From: Myxococcus dinghuensis
Lineage (GTDB): Bacteria > Myxococcota > Myxococcia > Myxococcales > Myxococcaceae
Direction of reading: 5' to 3'
Assembly (NCBI RefSeq): GCF_024198235.1
Contig: NZ_JAKCFB010000016.1
Coordinates: 62,001-126,000, forward strand
DNA length: 64,000 nt
This document shows, in pieces, positions 44,035 to 52,227 of the stretch (position 1 is its first letter; every line of letters starts with the position of its first letter). The translations under genes were made by a program, and so were the position numbers. The notes beneath the pieces were generated by a model. The model was not told where the DNA came from. It worked only from the letters and a program-made list of their open reading frames with translations, and made no database searches.

Positions 44035-44559
44035 ATGTCCGAGAAGTCCTCCGCCGCGTCGATCCTCCCCCCCGACTACTCCCCGAAGATCAACCTCGAG
44101 GCCTTCCAGCAGAGCCAGCGCAGTGACTGGTTCCTGGAGCAGTTCGTCGCGTTCATGAACGCGCTCGACCACTCGGTGGGCCTGACGCTCTCCGTCGGGG
44201 GCACGCTGGTGACCGGCAAGCTCATCTCCCCCAAGGAGTACTTCCAGACCATCGGCCAGCAGATGGAGGCCGCGTTCGCCAAGGGCGGACTGCCCTCCGA
44301 CGTCAGCAAGCAGGTGGGCGCCTTCATCCAGTCGCGGAGCGAGACGGCGGCGCCCAGCGAGGAGCTGCTCCGGGCCGCGGAGAAGGCCGCCATCGCCGCC
44401 GACATCCTGCCCCTGTCGGGCAACCAGCGCGCCTACATCCACCTGAAGGACGCGGGCATCCTCGTCCCGGGCACCGGCACCCGCACGAGCCTGGGCGGCA
44501 TGCTCTGGCGCGGCCGCATCTCGGAGGTCGAGGGCTTCATCATCGGCGAGGCCACCTAG
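44035..44559 (+). CDS. GvpU-like gas vesicle accessory protein homologue
   Basis: A 174-residue protein. Its core GLTLSVGGTLVTGKLIS-PKEYF, the mid segment AYIHLKDAGIL and the end LWRGRISEVEGFIIGEA follow the order and spacing of Bacillus megaterium GvpU as I recall it (SLNVNGAVISGTMISAKEYF, HFIHLK, FWRGKIAEVDGFFLG). GvpU helps gas vesicles cluster in Bacillus. No other gvp gene is seen in this window. In myxobacteria, which are not known to float, the family may have another role. The start was set at MSEKSS; an upstream GTG/ATG would add 24 unlikely residues. Confidence 0.7.
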   Translation: MSEKSSAASILPPDYSPKINLEAFQQSQRSDWFLEQFVAFMNALDHSVGLTLSVGGTLVTGKLISPKEYFQTIGQQMEAAFAKGGLPSDVSKQVGAFIQSRSETAAPSEELLRAAEKAAIAADILPLSGNQRAYIHLKDAGILVPGTGTRTSLGGMLWRGRISEVEGFIIGEAT

Positions 44560-44725
44560 CCTTCGCCGCCGCATCCCCCAAGTCGTCCCGTGCCGCCGGG
44601 TCTACCCCGGCGCACGGAGGCGCCCCTCGGGTGGCGAGGGTGGCCGGTTCGGCCTCCGCCCCGACTTCCGCTAGACTCAGGCCTTCCGCCCCACCCACGT
44701 CGACACCTCACGGGAGGTTCGTCCG

Positions 44726-44806
44726 ATGAGCAGTGGTGAGCAGCCGAGTCACGCGCGGCCCACGCCCGGGTGGTGCCCCGATGTCCTCCTGTCACGGAGG
44801 CGGTGA
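44726..44806 (+). CDS. Candidate 26-residue leader peptide
   Basis: ATG at 44726 has GGGAGG 8 nt upstream and reads 26 codons to a TGA that overlaps the ATG of the next gene (TGATG). The peptide starts MSSGEQPSHA and ends LLSRRR. The strong ribosome-binding site and one-base overlap suggest a translated leader coupled to the next gene. It has no recognisable domain and needs proof of translation. Confidence 0.4.
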   Translation: MSSGEQPSHARPTPGWCPDVLLSRRR

Positions 44807-45234
44807 TGCTCCGGCACACCCTGTCCTCCGCGTTGGTGCAACTGCGCATCCGGGTGGCCTCGGGGGACCCGAGCTTCCAGGCCGCGCTCCGGTTCGTCCA
44901 CCGGTCGGAGCGCTTGGGCCCCAAGGCCCGGGACGAGCTGGACAAGCTGCTCGCCGCGGTCCGCGCAGAGACGACGGCCCCGGACCTGACGGAGCCCTTC
45001 TCTCATACCCAGCAGGTCTCCCAGGTCGAGGTCCGCGCCTGGAAGGAGGCCTGCGAGACGGCCCGCAGGAACATGGCGTCACCCCGAGTCGGTGGGTTGG
45101 GTCTCACCGCCTGGGAGGACCCCGGCGGGCTCTCCCGGCTGGAGTCCCTGGGGCTCTTGTCGCTGGCGCTGCACCGGTTGGCGATGACGCCGGAGTTCGG
45201 CGCCGGGCCCCTGTTGCCGGGCCTGCGACGTTGA
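44806..45234 (+). CDS. Conserved-type hypothetical protein, helical
   Basis: A 142-residue protein starting at ATG with GGAGG 6 nt upstream. It appears all-helical (LSSALVQLRIRVASGD, ARDELDKLLAAVRAE, SRLESLGLLSLALHRLA) with no signal peptide, membrane segment or known motif. It is coupled to the small upstream reading frame and followed at 29 bp by another small gene. I do not recognise a family. Confidence 0.6.
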   Translation: MLRHTLSSALVQLRIRVASGDPSFQAALRFVHRSERLGPKARDELDKLLAAVRAETTAPDLTEPFSHTQQVSQVEVRAWKEACETARRNMASPRVGGLGLTAWEDPGGLSRLESLGLLSLALHRLAMTPEFGAGPLLPGLRR

Positions 45235-45263
45235 ATCGCGCGACCTTGTGTAGCATCGGGCGC

Positions 45264-45557
45264 ATGACCGACGCCGAGCGCACACATCACGCGATTGAGT
45301 TCCTGGAGCGACTCCAGACCCTCACCGAGTCGGAGGCCGAGGCGCTCGTCGAGGAGCACGCCGGCACCGAGCTCCCCGGGGTGCTCGAGACGTACACGGA
45401 GGGACTCCTGAACGAGCTGGCGCCGCTGATTCCGGAGGCGGCCCGCAACCAGGTCCTGGAGGAGATCTCCTCGCTCATGCTGTTGGGTTATCTGGTGCGC
45501 GCCAACGAGGAGACCGCGCGCGTCTCCCGACACGAGCCGCCCATGGGCAGCGCGTAG
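45264..45557 (+). CDS. Small acidic helical protein of unknown function
   Basis: A 97-residue, strongly acidic protein with heptad-like helices (AIEFLERLQTLTESEAEALVEE, LETYTEGLLNELAPLIPEA). No signal sequence or motif is visible. It sits between the 142-residue gene and the ASCH-like gene on the same strand and could form an operon with them. Confidence 0.6.
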   Translation: MTDAERTHHAIEFLERLQTLTESEAEALVEEHAGTELPGVLETYTEGLLNELAPLIPEAARNQVLEEISSLMLLGYLVRANEETARVSRHEPPMGSA

Positions 45558-45579
45558 GCCCGGCCGCGAGGAGCCGTCG

Positions 45580-46302
45580 ATGCAGGACGTCCGCAGCATC
45601 AACTTCGCCGGACCCTATCGGTATACGAGCCGAGGCACCGGGGTGTTCCACTTCCCGCTCGCCCGCCCGTGGACCTGGGCGCTCACGCATCACGGGATGT
45701 GGAACGTCTTCGTGCACGACCACGAGCCCGCGCGCCTGGGGATGCCCGCGCGCCGCCATCCCCTGCACCCGCCGCCGGAGCTGATGGGGTGCTGGCTGGC
45801 CATCTATGCCACGCGCGAGTACGACGCGGAGGCGGTGGAGTGGCTCCGCAAGGGCCACGGCCTGGAGGCCCCCGCCGCCAGCGCCCTGCCCTCCCGCGCC
45901 TACGTGGCGATGGCGCGCCTGGCCGAGGTGTCCACGCTCGGCAATGACTATCGCTCGTTCGGGGTCGACCCGTGGTGGAAGCCCGCGGGCGCGTCCAGCC
46001 GGGGCACGGTGGCGTGGTGGCTGGAAGAGATTCAAGTCTTCGAGCCCCTGGAGGCCGCCGAGGCCCAGCGACTGGTGCCGCTGGACCCGGAGCTGCTGCC
46101 CGACCTGCGTGAGCGGGTCCGCATGGCCCGCGACGGCTTCTGGCGTCCGGAGCGATACGAGGTCCCGCCTCCCGTGCCGGCGGCGCCGCCCCCCAGCGCC
46201 GAACCACCGCGGCCCACGCGCCGCGAGCTTCCCGCGGACGACAGCCCCGTGCCGCCCATGGGCCCCGTGGAGCAACTGGGCCTGTTCGGCGGAGGGAGCT
46301 GA
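45580..46302 (+). CDS. Putative ASCH/PUA-like domain protein
   Basis: A 240-residue protein. The N-terminal segment RPWTWALTHHGMWNV followed by GCWLAIYAT about 35 residues later recalls the PW(A/T)WAI ... RG-IHA pattern of ASCH domains, which bind RNA or modified nucleotides. The C-terminal 60 residues are Pro-rich and end PVEQLGLFGG. GAGGAG lies 6 nt before the ATG. The fold call is by eye and tentative. Confidence 0.5.
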   Translation: MQDVRSINFAGPYRYTSRGTGVFHFPLARPWTWALTHHGMWNVFVHDHEPARLGMPARRHPLHPPPELMGCWLAIYATREYDAEAVEWLRKGHGLEAPAASALPSRAYVAMARLAEVSTLGNDYRSFGVDPWWKPAGASSRGTVAWWLEEIQVFEPLEAAEAQRLVPLDPELLPDLRERVRMARDGFWRPERYEVPPPVPAAPPPSAEPPRPTRRELPADDSPVPPMGPVEQLGLFGGGS

Positions 46303-46330
46303 AGGCCGAGGGGCCCCCACGGACGCGCCA

Positions 46331-47068
46331 CTACGTCCGGGGCGTCCCCTCCGGTTCGAAGTGGGCCAGGAAGACCTTGAACTGGAGCGAGACGAAGAGC
46401 ACGCGGGGCGATGCGAAGCCGGCGCGGGCGAGCATCTCGACGAGCGCGGCGTCGGACTCGATGGGCTGATGGGATTGCAGGTGTTGCCGTCGACGCGCCA
46501 GCTCCTCGGAAGGGACACCGAACGCGCGCAGCCGCTGCACCTCCACGTCCATCAGCACCGGGTCCTTGCCGACGCGGCAGCCCACGACAAGCGGGGCTCC
46601 GGGGACCAGACGCCGGGCCACCTCCCTGAGCAGCTCCAGCCGGGCCGCCTCCCCGGCCACGTGGTGCAGGACGCCCATCAACTGGGCGCCGTCGAACGGC
46701 GCGCGCTCGGGGAGGGTCCGCAGCTCCCCCAGGTGGAGCGTCGTGCGGGAGAGCAGCCCCTCGGACTCCAGGCGGGTGCGCGCGACGGCGAGCATCGGGT
46801 CCGAGGGCTCCACGCCGGTGAAGCGCCAGCCAGGCACACCGAACCGCGGATAGGGCACCAGCTCCGCCCCCGTCCCCACCCCCACGAAGAGCAGTGACGC
46901 GGCATCCTTCCCCGCGAGTCGGGCCGTGAGCGCGCTGGCGCCCAGCTCGTACACCGCGGAGAAGCCAGCGAGGCTGATGGCGGCCTGGGCGTCGTAGTGC
47001 GCGGCGCGCTCGGCGCCGAAGTTCGGCGGAACGGGGTGATAGGCGGGGTGCGAGTGGTCGTGAGCCAT
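46331..47068 (-). CDS. Class I SAM-dependent methyltransferase
   Basis: A 245-residue protein. Motif I is LLFVGVGTGAELVPYP (about 58-73), motif II GVEPSDPML (about 85-93), and LMGVLHHVAGEAARLELLREVARRLVPGA marks the later motifs (split here: LMGVLHHVA and LLREVARRLVPGAPL). It has the general arrangement of small-molecule methyltransferases (Methyltransf_11/25). A His-rich start (MAHDHSHPAYHP) is unusual. Substrate unknown; it is not in an operon with its neighbours. Confidence 0.82.
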   Translation of the reverse strand: MAHDHSHPAYHPVPPNFGAERAAHYDAQAAISLAGFSAVYELGASALTARLAGKDAASLLFVGVGTGAELVPYPRFGVPGWRFTGVEPSDPMLAVARTRLESEGLLSRTTLHLGELRTLPERAPFDGAQLMGVLHHVAGEAARLELLREVARRLVPGAPLVVGCRVGKDPVLMDVEVQRLRAFGVPSEELARRRQHLQSHQPIESDAALVEMLARAGFASPRVLFVSLQFKVFLAHFEPEGTPRT

Positions 47069-47228
47069 GGCGGAGGTCCTCTGCGCGCTGCGTGAACGCG
47101 GTGGAGGATGCGGCTGGGGCGCCCTCGAGGGGAGGGCGCGGATTCAGGCCCCATCGGCGGACTCTCCGGTTCCCACCCGCCACCCGCTCGCCCGCAGGGA
47201 GCCCCGGCCCCAACCAAGAACAAACTTC

Positions 47229-47255
47229 AATTCCAGAATTGATTGCCTGAGGCAA
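47229..47255. promoter_or_regulatory. Two tandem palindromes before a lipoprotein gene
   Basis: AATTC-CA-GAATT (47229-47240) and TTGCCT-G-AGGCAA (47243-47255) are two perfect dyads separated by 2 bp, about 45-70 bp before the ATG at 47299, in a markedly A/T-rich patch. They may be operators; no clear -35/-10 pair was found. Confidence 0.4.
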
Positions 47256-47298
47256 CCTATGTCATCCTGACCGCACACTGCTCGCTGGAGGCATTGCC

Positions 47299-47649
47299 AT
47301 GCGATTCGTCGCGGCGTTTGCGTTCACGTCATTGCTGTTCGTGGGTTGTGGCGAAGGCGTCGAGGAAGCCTCACCCGCCGTTCCCCAGGACCCCGCGCAG
47401 GCCGGAGACAGGCCCGTGACGGCCATGGCCTGTCAGTACCGGGTCGTCTGGAGCGCGGCCGGTGTCTGGGAGAAGCCGACCCAGGGGTCGACGCTCCTCA
47501 AGCACAAGTACGCGGGAGAGGTCGTCGGCGGGTACTGCGATTGGACCTACTACAACGACAGCGAAGGCGTCGAGTTCTTCGCGGTCTCCACCTCCTCCGC
47601 GGAGGACGGCATCGGGTGGATGAAGCGAGCCGGGGTCGTCAAACTCTAG
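47299..47649 (+). CDS. Small lipoprotein with SH3-like region
   Basis: A 116-residue lipoprotein with lipobox LLFVGC (C17) and an acidic linker (about 20-42). The mature domain (about 45-116) has a bacterial SH3-like look: YRVVWSAAGVWEKPTQGSTLL, GEVVGGYC, and a final GWMKRAGVVKL. Two cysteines may be disulfide-linked. Such domains bind peptides or cell wall. Codon use is a little less GC3-biased than in the core genes. Confidence 0.65.
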   Translation: MRFVAAFAFTSLLFVGCGEGVEEASPAVPQDPAQAGDRPVTAMACQYRVVWSAAGVWEKPTQGSTLLKHKYAGEVVGGYCDWTYYNDSEGVEFFAVSTSSAEDGIGWMKRAGVVKL

Positions 47650-47675
47650 TCATGTGGACGGGCACGGAGAACGCC

Positions 47676-47987
47676 ATGCGAACCACCAGTCTTCGACGTC
47701 TTGCGTTGTCGATGGGTTTCCTGTTGGCGGCATGTGGAGGGAGTGAGCAGGACCCTTCGCCCCCTCTCCCCCACGATGACGACGCGGTCGAGCTCTCGGA
47801 AAACGAAGCGCGACTCTGCGTCGTCCAGCCTCCGGATGCGTGTGTTCCTGGATACAGGACCTGTGGGGTCCGCTGCTGTGATGAGAGTCTCATGCAGTCC
47901 GAGCAGGCTTGCGGAAGCTGTCGACCCTGGGCCGATGCCGTGTGCGCGACCCATGGAGGCGTCAAGCGCATCCGTTGGTCTCCATAG
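47676..47987 (+). CDS. Small cysteine-rich lipoprotein
   Basis: A 103-residue lipoprotein with lipobox LLAAC (C20). The mature region holds eight cysteines (C48, C56, C63, C67, C68, C79, C82, C90), enough for four disulfides. GGAGA lies 6 nt before the ATG. It follows the previous lipoprotein gene by 26 bp and is probably co-transcribed. No family was recognised. Confidence 0.6.
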   Translation: MRTTSLRRLALSMGFLLAACGGSEQDPSPPLPHDDDAVELSENEARLCVVQPPDACVPGYRTCGVRCCDESLMQSEQACGSCRPWADAVCATHGGVKRIRWSP

Positions 47988-48047
47988 GCCTCGTCTCCTC
48001 GGATACACCGCGGCGACGGCGTGGAGTCCGTCGCGGCCCCCGACGAC

Positions 48048-48836
48048 TCATGCCCCCGCGGCCTTGTCTCCGAGCAGCCGCGCGATGAGCGCGGCTCGGG
48101 ACTGCACGCCGAAGCGGCGGTAGAGCGTCTTCGTGTATTGGTTCACCGTGAAGCGGCTGATGCCGAGCCGCTCGGCGATCTGCTTGTCCGCGAGTCCGTC
48201 GAGCAACAGGTCGAGCGTCTGACGCTCACGCGGAGCCAGCCTGCCGTCCGGAGCCTCGCGTATCGAGGGCGCCGGAGGATCGAACATGGCGCCGCACTCG
48301 GCATGGAACAGGTGAAGCAGCTCGCGGTCGGCCACGTCGAAGGGGCGTCCACTCCGCTCGCGATAGAGCCCGATGCCCCGCGCAACCCCCGGGAGCCCCG
48401 ACCACCGGCTCGAATACAACGAGTCATCGAGTCCCGTGGGGCGCAGGTAGTGCTCGATGTAGGGAGCGCCATACCAGCTCGGGTCATCCACCAGCTCGCG
48501 ACGTGTCGCCGTGACGAGGGTGCCAGGCGTCGAGCAGCGCGCCCGCAGGGAACGGATGGCGGGATTGCATTCGCTCCCCAGCGTCCGGAGCGCCTGGAGC
48601 GCGGGCACGGCGCTCCCGCTCCAGCCCTCCAGGACGATCTCCGTGAACCCCGCCTGGCCCCCGGGCCGGAAGTCCCGCTCCATCACGCACGCCCCCGCCT
48701 CCGCTCCCAGGATTCGACAGAGCCCGGCGAGCAGATGCCGGGACCGAGCCTCCACGACCATGGGCTGCTCGTGTGTCTCGTTGATCAGGCGAACGAGCGC
48801 ATGGACCTGCGGGCTTCGAAGCATGCCGTCGCGCAT
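48048..48836 (-). CDS. LuxR-family transcriptional regulator
   Basis: A 262-residue regulator. The C-terminal LuxR helix-turn-helix (about 200-255) reads LAPRERQTLDLLLDGLADKQIAERLGISRFTVNQYTKTLYRRFGV-type residues (seen as APRERQTLDLLL, KQIAERLGIS and TVNQYTKTLYRRFG). The N-terminal 190 residues look like a GAF-type sensor domain rather than an AHL-binding or receiver domain. It lies between small secreted-protein genes and is divergent from one of them. A role in controlling them is possible but not shown. Confidence 0.82.
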   Translation of the reverse strand: MRDGMLRSPQVHALVRLINETHEQPMVVEARSRHLLAGLCRILGAEAGACVMERDFRPGGQAGFTEIVLEGWSGSAVPALQALRTLGSECNPAIRSLRARCSTPGTLVTATRRELVDDPSWYGAPYIEHYLRPTGLDDSLYSSRWSGLPGVARGIGLYRERSGRPFDVADRELLHLFHAECGAMFDPPAPSIREAPDGRLAPRERQTLDLLLDGLADKQIAERLGISRFTVNQYTKTLYRRFGVQSRAALIARLLGDKAAGA

Positions 48837-49003
48837 GGGACCTCCGTTCTCTCGCCCGGCTCAGCATCTCCCTAATTTTAGCGAATTCCAACTTAACTCG
48901 GCCTGCCCGAGGATTTCCGTCCAGCAGGACACGAAGGCCGCAGCGCGCCTTGGAAGCCGACTCACGACCGCGGGCACATGAGGTGCCCAGAGAGAGATGC
49001 GAG

Positions 49004-49615
49004 ATGAACGCGTCGCCGTTGTTTCGATTGGGATGTGCCGTCATCTTGTTGGCGGGCTGTGGGATGCCTCCGCCGGATGATTCCGCTCCTACCGCTCCCT
49101 CGGGTGGTGACGAAGCGCTGCTCGAGGACATCATCGTCAACGTGACCGCGACCGGGGAGGTGGAGCAGTACACGCTGCTCGTCACGCGCGCTGAACGGGA
49201 GGCGCAGGAGGCCACCCGGATGCGGCAGCAGGCGGGGCTGGATGGACAGGTGCAGCCACACATCCTGCCGATCGTCCTGGACTGCAACAACCCCAGTGCC
49301 CTCTGGCTCTACTCGTCCCAGAATTACGGGGGGTCTCGACTCTGCCTGAACCGGAACCCCGCGGATGGCATCGGCGTGCTCGACCTCTCGAAGGTCGTCT
49401 ATCTCACCGTCATCAGCCTGCCGGTCATCATCTACTGGAATGGCCAGGTGCGGAGCCTCTGGGCGGGAGCCGAGGGTGGAAACCTGGCCCAGTGCGATCT
49501 GGTGAAGCAGCTCTGCTACACCGGCGCCGCGCCCTACGTGGGCTTTGTCTCCGGGCAGAGGATTCCGGCCATCACCGCGGATACCCGGCTCAACACCGCG
49601 TGGCTCAGCATCTAG
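49004..49615 (+). CDS. Putative lipoprotein
   Basis: A 203-residue lipoprotein with lipobox ILLAGC (C20) and an acidic spacer. The mature part has DIIVNVTATGEVEQYTLLVTRAE, then a domain with LWLYSSQNYGGSRLCLN and a C-terminal hydrophobic beta region. The stretch with SQNYGGSRLCL recalls the betagamma-crystallin-like Y-x-x-x-x-F/Y-G-x-S pattern, but this is weak. Divergent from the LuxR gene across 167 bp. Confidence 0.6.
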   Translation: MNASPLFRLGCAVILLAGCGMPPPDDSAPTAPSGGDEALLEDIIVNVTATGEVEQYTLLVTRAEREAQEATRMRQQAGLDGQVQPHILPIVLDCNNPSALWLYSSQNYGGSRLCLNRNPADGIGVLDLSKVVYLTVISLPVIIYWNGQVRSLWAGAEGGNLAQCDLVKQLCYTGAAPYVGFVSGQRIPAITADTRLNTAWLSI

Positions 49616-49748
49616 GACGGACAGGCTCCTCCGCGCGGTGACACGCCACGGTGGGAGCCGTCCATCTGGGATGATTTGCGTTTGCTGCCCCATCGCTCCG
49701 AAAGCCGGCGGTGCGCATGGGCCTCACTCCTCCGGCTCCGGACTCTCC

Positions 49749-50309
49749 ATGACATCCTTCCGTGCCCTGGCTCGTCTCCTGTTCGCGCTGACTCTCTTCC
49801 TCGGAACCGAAGCCGCGGCCCAGAGCTGCGCGAGCCTGGTTCAACAGCAATTCGACTTCATGAAGCTGGGCGGCAACCGCTTCGTGATGATTACGGGTAT
49901 CTCCCTGCGCCCTGCCACGCCATCGCAGCAACCGCTGATCTCGCACTTCAGCGGATATGTGAACGGCTACGTGCCAGAATACTACGTGCAGATCCCCAAC
50001 GGCATCCGGCTTCGGATGCCGGCGAGGTTGACCAGTCCGGCCAACAATGGCGTGCAGTTCTTCGACGACCGGACCTACGTCACCACGCAGTCCGGAACGA
50101 CCGACACCCAGCACTTCTCCGTGTTCGCCCCAGACAAGCTCCAGTTCGAGCTGGATGACACCGGCGCATTGACCGTCACGCTCAACACCTGGAGCAACAT
50201 CAAACACACCGTCTCGTCGCCGACCTGCAACGGCAACGTGATGACCGGCTACGTCAGCACCCTGCTGTACGCCTTCACGTTCAGGCAACTGAACCTGACG
50301 CTCCCCTGA
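49749..50309 (+). CDS. Exported protein of unknown function
   Basis: A 186-residue protein with a clear cleavable signal peptide (about 1-25, ending AAAQS). The mature part is beta-rich (SHFSGYVNGYVPEYYVQIP, IRLRMPARLTSP, VFAPDKLQFELDD) with a pair of cysteines far apart. No family recognised. There is no good Shine-Dalgarno before the ATG; the start was chosen from the signal peptide. Confidence 0.6.
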   Translation: MTSFRALARLLFALTLFLGTEAAAQSCASLVQQQFDFMKLGGNRFVMITGISLRPATPSQQPLISHFSGYVNGYVPEYYVQIPNGIRLRMPARLTSPANNGVQFFDDRTYVTTQSGTTDTQHFSVFAPDKLQFELDDTGALTVTLNTWSNIKHTVSSPTCNGNVMTGYVSTLLYAFTFRQLNLTLP

Positions 50310-50415
50310 ACGAGTACTGGCACGCCTGGCGCCGCTCCCTGGAGCAGACCGCACAGGCGTGCATCTCCGTCGCAGGGGAGGTACGCACGCCAGCCTCGTC
50401 CTCCCTGTGGCCCGA

Positions 50416-50955
50416 CTACTCGAGGCGGGAAGCCCCAGCGTCGGAGGCGCCAGCGTCCGAACTCCCGGCGTCGGCGGTTCCGGCGTCCGTGCCACCATCC
50501 GGGTCGTATTCCATGGTCTTCGTGCAGGTCGAGTTGCAGCCCACGCTGCAGTAGAGCTGCGTGCAACCCGTCGCCGTAGGGTCACAGCCCCGGGGCGGAT
50601 CGCAGATGGCCCCTGAACATGAGCCGCTGCATTGGACCTTGCCGCGTCCACTACCCTGGGCGGCCGTCCCCCCCGCCGAAGCTCGCGGGAAATCCACCCT
50701 GACGTCGAGGGACGAGACCCTCTTGCCGTTCACCTCGCGGACGGTCGGCGCGCCCATGGCGGTGAGCGTCGCGCCCTCGAGGCGCCGTGCGACCACGGGG
50801 TCCGTCGCGTCGGTCATCGCGCAGGCAACGGTGTCCTCGTTCGTGACGGATTGCCTCCTGTGAGAGGCCTCTCCATCCTCACCACATCCGAACAACGCCG
50901 CGACCGACAGTCCCACCGCCAGGCCAACGACTCGCAACTGACTGGAAGCCTTCAT
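50416..50955 (-). CDS. Cysteine-rich lipoprotein with DAG repeat tail
   Basis: A 179-residue lipoprotein (lipobox AALFGC, C24). Residues about 105-145 hold a dense cysteine cluster (CSGSCSGAIC, GCDP, GCTQLYCSVGCNSTC). The last 30 residues are short Asp-Ala-Gly repeats (TDAGTADAGSSDAG), typical of myxobacterial surface lipoproteins. AGGA lies 10 nt before the ATG. Function unknown. Confidence 0.65.
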   Translation of the reverse strand: MKASSQLRVVGLAVGLSVAALFGCGEDGEASHRRQSVTNEDTVACAMTDATDPVVARRLEGATLTAMGAPTVREVNGKRVSSLDVRVDFPRASAGGTAAQGSGRGKVQCSGSCSGAICDPPRGCDPTATGCTQLYCSVGCNSTCTKTMEYDPDGGTDAGTADAGSSDAGASDAGASRLE

Positions 50956-51188
50956 GCGCCCACATCCTTTCTGGTTCGAGGGGGCTCCATGACTTTTCGG
51001 CAACGCCTGCTTCGGGTTGCGTCCGGGCCGTCGAATCTCATCCAGTCATGTTGGGCAGCGCCGTGGCGCGGGTACCGCCGAGGACCTGATATATCATTGG
51101 AGGGTCCCCGTATCGTGCGGCCAGGGAAGAGTGGACATCGCTGGCCGCTGATCCGCCACGTGAGAGCGCCACGTCCCGAGACGGCAGC

Positions 51189-51503
51189 TCACCAACAAGA
51201 GGGCATGCCACCGGGCGTCAGGACACACCTCCACTCAGTCCATTGCGTGACGTACTGACAGATTCCTGGATACCGACAGGAGAGCTGGGCGCAATAGCGC
51301 ACCTGCCTGATTTCGGTATCACTACAGCACCCGGAATCGCCCCATACCGTACAGCTGATCTGGGTCTCGAAAGCCTCGACGTCCGCGGGCTGTTCGGAGG
51401 ACTCCGGAGGCAACGCTTCCTCCCCCTCTCCGCCCTCGGGAGCAACTCCACACGAAGTCATGATTCCGAGAACGAGGACACCCAGGGCGACGTGGAGCTT
51501 CAT
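51189..51503 (-). CDS. Small eight-cysteine lipoprotein
   Basis: A 104-residue lipoprotein with lipobox IMTSC (C18), an acidic linker (20-47) and a compact C-terminal domain with eight cysteines (C51, C59, C60, C71, C76, C82, C93, C103), consistent with four disulfides. GGAGGG lies 8 nt before the ATG. The knottin-like layout is unlike any family that I know. It has the same general plan as the 103-residue gene at 47.7 kb but a different cysteine spacing. Confidence 0.6.
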   Translation of the reverse strand: MKLHVALGVLVLGIMTSCGVAPEGGEGEEALPPESSEQPADVEAFETQISCTVWGDSGCCSDTEIRQVRYCAQLSCRYPGICQYVTQWTEWRCVLTPGGMPSCW

Positions 51504-51717
51504 GCTTGGACCCTCCAGCGAGAATATGCGACGCATTACAATCTCAACTGGATGACAAGAGGAAGATGAGTGGAATCGACCCCACCATGCCCTCCCGCCA
51601 GCTCCAGGCTCTTCACCGGGGCACGGCGTCTTCTCCGTCCCCCGACGACCCCAGTGGCCTCGAGGCCCCGGGAATCCACCCGCCCCTCGTGTCATCTCGG
51701 GCGGGCGCTGGCCCGAC

Positions 51718-52134
51718 TCAATCCTCCCACTCGGTGAAGAAGGAGAAGTGGAGGGACTCCTCACCACAAGAGTCCGTGCACTCCCATTGGGACACCCAGG
51801 TACCGAACACCCGGAAGGGCATGAGGCGGGTACAGTCCCAGGACACGTTGGGGTCGGGCTCCGGGTCGCTCTTGGAGAACGCCATGGGTCCGAGGTGGAG
51901 CCGCACGGTGTTGCCCTTCTCCGAGGGGATGAAGCGCTTCTGCGCCCAGGACCAGAGCGGTACCCCACGAGCTACGGCGAGCAGACGATAGGCCTCGCGG
52001 TCCGCGACCTTCAGGGCGAACTCGCCGTGCTCATTCGTCACCAAGGGACATGAATTCCGGGAGCACCCACAATCCACGTCGCAAGTTCTTGAACGCCAAC
52101 TGGAACCGCCAGGTCGAACCCGACACAACCCCAT
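51718..52134 (-). pseudogene. Probable remnant of a carboxypeptidase-regulatory-like domain protein
   Basis: The C-terminal 90-100 codons look genuine: LVTNEHGEFALKVADREAYRLLAVARG is the CarboxypepD_reg-like pattern, followed by EKGNTVRLHLGPMAF and a Cys-containing end (WECTDSCGEE). Upstream of about 52100 the same frame loses coding character and there is no signal peptide or good start. The domain normally follows a longer N-terminal part. I read this as a 5'-truncated gene; the start given is nominal. Confidence 0.45.
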
Positions 52135-52227
52135 CAAGCGACGGGTTTGTCTCATACATCTCGAACACATCCCGAAGACAATCTCGAACGACCTGACTCC
52201 AGAGATGACTCGCGTAGGGATGTGCCC

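Noticed and set aside
45580-46302. Toxin-antitoxin or anti-phage gene pair with the 97-residue neighbour
   Set aside because: The ASCH-like reading is weak, no toxin motif is visible, and the two genes do not overlap or share a typical TA layout.
50416-50510. Tandem repeat resembling a CRISPR or microsatellite
   Set aside because: It codes for a short Asp-Ala-Gly tail of a lipoprotein; the units are imperfect, very short and in frame.
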